The notes under the pieces are model-generated. The model ran no database searches and was not told the DNA's origin. It saw only the letters and a program-made list of their open reading frames with translations. Of a stretch of 46,578 nt of DNA, positions 41,349 to 46,578 are shown in pieces. Both the position numbers and the translations under genes were made by a program. This DNA comes from Gemmatimonadota bacterium (lineage in GTDB: Bacteria > Gemmatimonadota > Gemmatimonadetes > Gemmatimonadales > Gemmatimonadaceae), in the NCBI GenBank assembly GCA_003152485.1, contig PMAE01000095.1:2214-48791 (forward strand), written 5' to 3'. Every line of letters begins with the position of its first letter. Within the stretch, counting starts at the first letter, position 1.

Positions 41349-43910
41349 TTGCTCCACGAGTCCTGGCCGGTCACGCGGGGACGATTGTGTCGTGGGTTGG
41401 CGTGTGGCGCCCGACGCCCATTAGTATTGCCGGTGCTCGCGATAGTCGTCGCCCTCGGCCTGGCCGCCACCTACCCGGGCGACAGCCTGCAGTCCGGAGC
41501 CGTGCATCCGGCTGCGCCGCCGCTGTCGTCATCACGCGACACCGCGCGGCGGGATTCGGTCGCCGCGCCTGCGCAGACCTACAACGGGCGGGCCGGTGAG
41601 ATCACCGTGCGCGTGCCGCGGATCGCCTCGGAGGTCGAGGTCGATGGTACGCTGACCGCGCCGGCCTGGGATCAGGCGGCGGTGTTGACCGGATTCTCTC
41701 AGTACCTCCCCGTCGATGGTCCGCCCGCCGTGGACTCGACCCAGGTCCTGGTCTGGTATTCTCCAACCGCCATCTACTTCGGTGTGCGCGCTTTCGAAGC
41801 CCACGGGGCGGTCCACGCCACGCTCGCCAACCGTGACAAGATCGATGGCGATGACAACGTGCAGCTCATCCTGACCCCGTTCATTCACGGGCGCCACGCG
41901 CTGGTCATCGCCGTCAACCCGTTCGGCGTGCAGGAGGATGGCACGATTACCGAAGGGGTCACCAACACGGGGTTCGGCGCGAGCAGTCAGACGGGACCGC
42001 CGCCGATCGATCTCAGCGCGGATTTCGTTTACGAATCGAAGGGACATCTCACGCCGGCCGGGTACGAGGTCGTCATCCGGATCCCGTTTCGCAGCATCAA
42101 GTACCAGTCGACGGACCCTCAGAACTGGGGGCTCAACATTGTGCGCAAGGTGCAGCACACCGGTGAAATGGATACCTGGGTTCCGACGGCGCTCGCGGCG
42201 GCGTCGTTCCTGGCGCAGTCGGGCACGCTGGTGGGTCTGACGGGACTCGAGCGCGGGCTCGTGCTCGACGCCAATCCGATCGTCACCGAACGGGTCGTCG
42301 GCAATCCCCCACTCGTGGTGGGTTCGCCGTGGCATTACGGCGTGGAACGGCCGCAGTTCGGCGGAAACGCGCGGTGGGCGATGACCAATAATCTCACGCT
42401 GAACGCGACCTATCGCCCGGATTTCGCCGAGGTGGAATCTGATGCGACGCAGGTCGTCTTCGACCCGCGCCAGGCGATCCAATATCCGGAGAAGCGTCCA
42501 TTCTTCCTCGACGGCATCGAGCAGTTCAATGCGCCGAACAATTTGATCTACACGCGCCAGATCCTCGCGCCCATCGAGGCGACGAAGCTCACGGGCAGCG
42601 TCTCGGGGCTCAATGTCGCGGTGCTCAACGCGCTCGACGACGAGGGCTCGCGATCCGTCGGCGGCTTCGGACATCCGATGTTCAATATCCTCCGCGTCCA
42701 GGGGGACCTTGGCGAGTCGTCGCAGCTCGGGGCCGTGCTCACGGACAAGGAGGATGGCGGCAGCTACAATCGGGTCGCGGGCATCGACGCCCGGTTTACC
42801 TGGGCGAAGATCTACTCGCTCGCCCTGCAGGCCGCCGGCAGCGGTGAGCGAAGCCTCCTCCCGCCGAACATCGGCGAGCCCGATACGTCACGGCTCGGCA
42901 CGGGGTCCGGTCCGCTGTGGGAGGCGCACTTCATTCGCGGCGGCCGCTCCTTCGGGCTGAACTACGACGTGCTGGGCATCGATCCCGAGTTCGTCCCCGG
43001 GAGCGGGTTCGTCAGTCGGAACGGCGTCGTCAACGTGAATCTCGACCACCGCTACACGTGGTATACGCCACCTGAATCGTTTCTCGAGACATTCAGCGTG
43101 GACGTGTTGGGCGTCGGCATCTGGCAATACCGGCACCTCACCGCGGCCGAGCGGCCCGAGGACATCAAGCTCCATTTCACGGGAACCGTCACGTTGCGCG
43201 GCGGCTGGCAACTCCAGGCCGGCATCTTCGTCGAGCATTTCGGCTACGACTCGTCCCTGTACGCCACCTACTACCTCGGCCACGTCGTGGGATCGGACAC
43301 GACGTTTACGCACTTTGTCGGGACCAACAACATTCCCAATACAGACAACCTCCTCTCGCTGACGACCCCGCAGTTCTCGCAATTCTACGCCACCCTCACC
43401 TACGTCTCCGGGCGTGACGAGAATTTCTACGAGTGGTCGAGCGCCGACATTGGCTTTACGTCGCTCACGGTGGATTGGAGGCCGACCAACAAACTGCGAT
43501 CGGAATTCACCTATACCGCGCAACTCTACCACCGCCACAGCGATGGCTCGCTCGTCGGCCGAACTCTCATCCCCCGGCTCGACGTCGAATACCAACTGTC
43601 GCGCCCGATCTTCTTCCGACTGGTTGGTCAATACGACGCGGCCTACCAGGACAACTTGCGCGACGACAGCCGGACGAATCTGCCGATCTATACGTTTGAT
43701 CCCGCGTCGGGGGTGTACACCCGGGCCGCGACCTTCACGACCAATCAATTCGTGGCGTCCGCGTTGTTCTCCTACCAGCCGACCCCGGGAACCGTGGCGT
43801 TTGTCGGCTACGGCAACAACCTCTCCGAACCGGAGTCGTTTCATTTTGTCACGCTGCGCCGGACCGCCGACAGTTTCTTCGTGAAATTCAGCTACCTGTT
43901 TCGGCTCTGA
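41349..43910 (+). CDS. DUF5916 outer-membrane protein with N-terminal CBM9-like domain
   Basis: 853 aa as called. The N-terminal domain resembles family-9 carbohydrate-binding modules: 'ASEVEVDGTLTAPAWDQAAVL', 'VLVWYSPTAIYFGVRAFE', 'DNVQLILTPF' and 'GYEVVIRIPFRSIKYQS'. The remainder is the DUF5916 barrel ('DFAEVESDATQVVFDPRQAIQYPEKRPFFLDGIEQF', ending 'TADSFFVKFSYLFRL' with a terminal aromatic). It is probably surface-exposed in the outer membrane; ligand unknown. Starts: TTG 41349 (longest) or TTG 41385, preceded by GGGGA and giving a better signal peptide (RRPLVLPVLAIVVALGLAA). Divergent from the His-rich membrane operon, about 100 bp apart. Confidence 0.88.
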   Translation: MLHESWPVTRGRLCRGLACGARRPLVLPVLAIVVALGLAATYPGDSLQSGAVHPAAPPLSSSRDTARRDSVAAPAQTYNGRAGEITVRVPRIASEVEVDGTLTAPAWDQAAVLTGFSQYLPVDGPPAVDSTQVLVWYSPTAIYFGVRAFEAHGAVHATLANRDKIDGDDNVQLILTPFIHGRHALVIAVNPFGVQEDGTITEGVTNTGFGASSQTGPPPIDLSADFVYESKGHLTPAGYEVVIRIPFRSIKYQSTDPQNWGLNIVRKVQHTGEMDTWVPTALAAASFLAQSGTLVGLTGLERGLVLDANPIVTERVVGNPPLVVGSPWHYGVERPQFGGNARWAMTNNLTLNATYRPDFAEVESDATQVVFDPRQAIQYPEKRPFFLDGIEQFNAPNNLIYTRQILAPIEATKLTGSVSGLNVAVLNALDDEGSRSVGGFGHPMFNILRVQGDLGESSQLGAVLTDKEDGGSYNRVAGIDARFTWAKIYSLALQAAGSGERSLLPPNIGEPDTSRLGTGSGPLWEAHFIRGGRSFGLNYDVLGIDPEFVPGSGFVSRNGVVNVNLDHRYTWYTPPESFLETFSVDVLGVGIWQYRHLTAAERPEDIKLHFTGTVTLRGGWQLQAGIFVEHFGYDSSLYATYYLGHVVGSDTTFTHFVGTNNIPNTDNLLSLTTPQFSQFYATLTYVSGRDENFYEWSSADIGFTSLTVDWRPTNKLRSEFTYTAQLYHRHSDGSLVGRTLIPRLDVEYQLSRPIFFRLVGQYDAAYQDNLRDDSRTNLPIYTFDPASGVYTRAATFTTNQFVASALFSYQPTPGTVAFVGYGNNLSEPESFHFVTLRRTADSFFVKFSYLFRL

Positions 43911-43974
43911 GATCGCGTGCCGACTCTCGTCACAGGGTGGCGACGCGTGCGCTGACTGCGCGAGTGCGGAGGGA

Positions 43975-44778
43975 CTAGTGGACGGCCTCCGCGGGTTGGC
44001 CAGCGTTCTGAACGAGCGATGCGAACGTCTGCAGATCGGGTTCGGCGACATCGGACACGGCCCAATACGTCATGCCGTCGCGTACCCAGTGCTGGACATG
44101 GTATCCGCGCACCGTGGTGGCTGGGGCGTCCACCGTTTCATTCGTCGTGGTCGGCCACAGGAAGAGGTTGATCACGTGGCGCGCACGGCCGTACACCAGC
44201 GCGGCCACGGGATGACCACCCACGTAATCCAAGCGGCCGCCGATGAGCGGAAATCCCTGCGCCACCAGATCGGTGACGGGCGGCGAGAAGTCGACTTTTC
44301 CGTCGAACCATGGTTTTACGGTATGTCGATCCGACGACGGCACGTCGAGCAAGTGATTCGCTTGCAACGACCGCAGGTGGCTGGCCACGACGGCGTCTCG
44401 CAGCCCTGAGACTCCCCCGTCTGCCGCCACCGACCGTCCGTGACCGACTCCCAGTAGCCACCCTGCGCCGCCCACCACGACGTACAACGCGGCCGCGGCG
44501 AGCCAGAACCGGCCCCACGCGTGGCGCGCCGCGGACGACATTGGCGACCCGGACTCGGGCGCGCGAATGGCGTCAACGATGCGCGATCGCAACGCGCCGG
44601 GGGCAGCGAGCGACGGCAGCTCGTCGCGGATCGCGCGGCTCATGGCGCGCGCCTCACCGATCTGGTGCGCGCAAGCCGCGCAGCTGGTGACGTGCGCCGC
44701 CACTGTTTGCGCCGCGGCCGGCTCCAGCTCGCCATCGATGAACGGGTCGATCATCTCGACGATCTCATCGCACGTCAT
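43975..44778 (-). CDS. Anti-sigma factor with zinc-finger domain
   Basis: 267-aa membrane anti-sigma factor. The cytoplasmic N-terminus carries the zinc-binding ZAS motif: 'MTCDEIVEMIDPFIDGEL', then His and two Cys in 'HVTSCAACAHQ'. One membrane helix ('WLAAAALYVVVGGAGWLLGVG', near 91-111) leads to a periplasmic sensor domain ('PVTDLVAQGFPLIGGRLDYVGGHPVAALVYGRARHVINLFLWP'), a type seen in anti-sigma factors of this kind. It should hold the ECF sigma factor inactive until a periplasmic signal arrives. Its ATG overlaps the sigma stop (44775-44778). Confidence 0.93.
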   Translation of the reverse strand: MTCDEIVEMIDPFIDGELEPAAAQTVAAHVTSCAACAHQIGEARAMSRAIRDELPSLAAPGALRSRIVDAIRAPESGSPMSSAARHAWGRFWLAAAALYVVVGGAGWLLGVGHGRSVAADGGVSGLRDAVVASHLRSLQANHLLDVPSSDRHTVKPWFDGKVDFSPPVTDLVAQGFPLIGGRLDYVGGHPVAALVYGRARHVINLFLWPTTTNETVDAPATTVRGYHVQHWVRDGMTYWAVSDVAEPDLQTFASLVQNAGQPAEAVH

Positions 44779-45305
44779 GCCGACATCCTCCGACGGAGCT
44801 CAGGGGCGAGCGTGTCGCGCAGGCGACGGCGGGCGCGCGATAGCCGGGACATGACGGTGCCGACGGGCACGCCGACGACCTGCCCGATCTCTTTATACGA
44901 ATAGCCGTGCACCTCGCGCAGGATCACCACCTCCCGAAAGTCCCACGGTAGCTGCTCCACCGCCTCGCGCACCGATTCGACCGGGATCCGTTCCGCATCG
45001 GCCGAGATTGCGCTGTCGTCCGTCGCCTCCGGCGTGTGCTGCTCGTCCTCGAACGACGTGGTGATGGGTGCCGTGCGGGACCGCTGGTGCCGCGTGTGAC
45101 AGGTATTGCGAACGATTGCCAAGATCCACGCGCGGCCGTCGCCGCCCCTGAATCCCTGGAAATACGTAAGCGCGCGGAGATAGGCATCCTGGACGGCGTC
45201 GCGCGCCTCGTCCTCGTCACGCAGGAGATAGCGCGCGAGCGTATACGCCGCGTCCAGGTGCGGGAGCACCGCCTGCTCGAACTGTGTCACCGTGTCCCCC
45301 GACAC
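44775..45305 (-). CDS. ECF-type RNA polymerase sigma factor
   Basis: 176-aa sigma factor. Region 2: 'LARYLLRDEDEARDAVQDAYLRAL' and 'GRAWILAIVRNTC'; region 4: 'LPWDFREVVILREVHGYSYKEIGQVVGVPVGTVMSRLSRARRRLR'-type helix-turn-helix (quoted here in outline: PWDFREVVILREV, YSYKEIGQVV, GTVMSRLSRAR). It starts at a GTG with AGGAGGG just upstream. Cotranscribed with its anti-sigma factor through an ATGA overlap. Targets are unknown; divergent from the metallophosphoesterase gene, which may be one of them. Confidence 0.95.
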   Translation of the reverse strand: MSGDTVTQFEQAVLPHLDAAYTLARYLLRDEDEARDAVQDAYLRALTYFQGFRGGDGRAWILAIVRNTCHTRHQRSRTAPITTSFEDEQHTPEATDDSAISADAERIPVESVREAVEQLPWDFREVVILREVHGYSYKEIGQVVGVPVGTVMSRLSRARRRLRDTLAPELRRRMSA

Positions 45306-45531
45306 TGCCCTCCTCTCTCGGCTGCGACCACGCCCGTAGCTGACAAGGAGACCCCTGGACCCCCAAAGATATTCCCGTGCCGTGGCCGGCGGCGATCCGT
45401 GTGCTGCGCCCCATGTCGCCCGCCGGGAATATCCGACGGGCGGACGTGGTCTCTACTCGCGGTGACCATTGCGGAGCAGCCGGCTGACAACCCTGGCCGT
45501 CGGGCAACGCAGGCATTCAACAGGAGGCGTC
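45306..45531. other. Divergent promoter region of the sigma factor and the metallophosphoesterase
   Basis: About 225 bp. It should hold both promoters; an autoregulatory ECF promoter is expected, but no confident -35/-10 pair was recognised. No ORF or repeat of note. Confidence 0.4.
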
Positions 45532-46578
45532 GTGGCCGAGCGGGAACGAGGGATCGGTGCGCACTACATCACGGACGATGTGGCGGACGACGGCGTTGAC
45601 CGTCGCGGGTTTCTGACGTGCATGGCGTGGGCGGGGAGCGCGGTGCTGTGGAGCATGGCGGGCGGGGTGCCGACATCGGCGGCGCTGGGCCAGGCGGGCC
45701 GCCTTCTCAAGGGGGACAGCTCGAAGTCCGGGCTGTTCTTCGCCCAGATCAGCGACAGCCACATGGGGTTCAACAAGGCAGCGAACAGCGACGTGGCCGC
45801 GACGTTTCAGCAAGCGATCTCTCGGCTCAACGCGCTCCCGCAGCAGCCGGCGTTTCTGCTGCACACGGGCGACATCAGCCACCTCTCGCAAGCCAGCGAG
45901 TTCGACGCTGTGGATCAGATGATCCGCGGCGCAAAGACCAAGACCGGCCGAGTGTTCTACGTCCCAGGCGAGCACGACGTCCTCAACGACAATGGGGCCC
46001 AATACCTCCAGCGCTATGGCAGGGACACACTCGGTCACGGCTGGTACAGCTTCGACCACAGCGGCGTCCACTTCATCGGACTCGTGAACGTGTTGGATCT
46101 CAAACCCGGCGGGTTGGGCAACCTGGGCGCTGCGCAACTCGAGTGGTTGGAGCGTGACGTCAAGGGATTGGCGTCGAGCACACCGATCGTGGTGTTCGCC
46201 CACGTTCCGCTGTGGGCCGTGTACCCTCAGTGGGGATGGGGGACGGACGATGGAGCGCAGGCACTGTCGTATCTCACGCGGTTCGGCTCCGTGACCGTGT
46301 TGAACGGGCACATCCACCAAACCATCCAGAAAGTGGAGGGTCACATCACCTTCCACACGGCGCTCTCCACCGCATTTCCCCAGCCCGCACCGGGTACCGC
46401 TGGCGCGCCCGGCCCAATCGATGTCGGAGCGGAACGCCTGCGGGACTTCCTGGGGATCACCAGCGTGCGCTACGCGGCGGCGGCGAGCACACTGGCGATC
46501 GTGGACAGCTCGCTGTCGGGGACGCCGGTGGCCGTGGCAGGGTTCGGCGCGGAGAACCCACGGGCGAAAGCCCGCCAA
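45532..46578 (+). CDS. Tat-signalled metallophosphoesterase, 3' end outside the window
   Basis: 349 residues are visible and the frame is open at the window end. The GTG at 45532 follows AGGAGG (45522-45527). The leader 'VDRRGFLTCMAWAGSAVL' has the RRxFL twin-arginine pattern. Calcineurin-like metal-site motifs in order: 'ISDSHMGF' (DxH), 'HTGDISHL' (GD), 'VPGEHDVL' (position of GNHD, with Glu for Asn), 'VFAHVPLW' and 'LNGHIHQ' (GHxH). Such enzymes hydrolyse phosphate mono- or diesters in the periplasm. A minus-strand frame also spans this region, but it has no family features. Confidence 0.9.
   Translation, partial: MAERERGIGAHYITDDVADDGVDRRGFLTCMAWAGSAVLWSMAGGVPTSAALGQAGRLLKGDSSKSGLFFAQISDSHMGFNKAANSDVAATFQQAISRLNALPQQPAFLLHTGDISHLSQASEFDAVDQMIRGAKTKTGRVFYVPGEHDVLNDNGAQYLQRYGRDTLGHGWYSFDHSGVHFIGLVNVLDLKPGGLGNLGAAQLEWLERDVKGLASSTPIVVFAHVPLWAVYPQWGWGTDDGAQALSYLTRFGSVTVLNGHIHQTIQKVEGHITFHTALSTAFPQPAPGTAGAPGPIDVGAERLRDFLGITSVRYAAAASTLAIVDSSLSGTPVAVAGFGAENPRAKARQ

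Noticed and set aside
41532-42674. Minus-strand open frame of 380 codons
   Set aside because: It is antisense to the DUF5916 gene and is an Arg-rich frame without domain signals.
45517-46578. Minus-strand open frame of 353 codons at the right end
   Set aside because: The plus strand encodes a metallophosphoesterase with all metal motifs and a Tat leader; the minus frame has none.
1-46578. CRISPR arrays, tRNA/rRNA genes, transposases or integrases
   Set aside because: I looked for spaced direct repeats, TPsiC-like GGTTCGAATCC stretches and DDE or tyrosine/serine recombinase motifs and found none.

Overview
The window is high-GC bacterial DNA. It encodes a SusC/SusD outer-membrane pair, an S9 peptidase and a CocE-type hydrolase with signal peptides, exported DinB and lipocalin-like proteins, a DUF5916 outer-membrane protein, and many proteins with Tat or Sec leaders. 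SusC/SusD outside Bacteroidota at this GC, together with consensus TTGACA/TATAAT promoters, suggests a soil-type Gemmatimonadota or a relative such as Acidobacteriota. This is inferred from gene content; there is no rRNA or other marker gene in the window. I saw no tRNA, rRNA, CRISPR array or insertion sequence.

Layout. 1-7.8 kb: the 3' end of a sarcosine-oxidase-like flavoenzyme, then an exported CocE/S15 hydrolase behind a perfect sigma-70 promoter, then a susC-susD pair behind a second strong promoter and ended by a long hairpin. 7.9-14.6 kb: an exported S9 peptidase, 4 nt upstream of a monosaccharide ABC importer (binding lipoprotein, double ATPase, permease) and a ROK kinase. 14.6-17.7 kb: a divergent locus with a Tat-signalled SelA-fold PLP enzyme and an exported RidA protein overlapping by ATGA, opposite an MFS organic-anion transporter. 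17.8-22.8 kb: a VOC protein, a small membrane protein, an IclR regulator, a LolA-like exported protein, a membrane-anchored MsrA and DoxX. 22.8-29.9 kb: a large two-nuclease DUF2779 protein, MmcQ/YjbR, a HEAT-repeat protein, an SLC1 symporter with an SDR, an aldo/keto reductase, a decayed membrane-protein gene and a VOC protein.

30-38.2 kb is the most accessory-looking part. It holds two uncharacterised membrane proteins, an AbiE-like winged-helix/nucleotidyltransferase pair with an AT-rich upstream region and a palindromic operator candidate, a papain-like protein, a membrane-anchored TIR protein, exported DinB and lipocalin-like proteins, an HNH protein and a small conserved protein. 38.2-46.6 kb holds a coupled pair of histidine-rich membrane proteins (possibly metal handling), the DUF5916 outer-membrane protein, an ECF sigma/anti-sigma pair and a Tat-signalled metallophosphoesterase that runs off the window.

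The best candidates for undescribed biology are: (i) the exported SelA-like enzyme with its exported RidA partner, which suggests enamine/imine chemistry outside the cytoplasm; (ii) the AbiE-like two-gene module; (iii) the His-rich multi-spanning membrane protein coupled to a double HLHP-domain protein; (iv) the Fe-S PD-(D/E)XK plus DEDD nuclease fusion; (v) the TIR domain tethered to a periplasmic beta domain.
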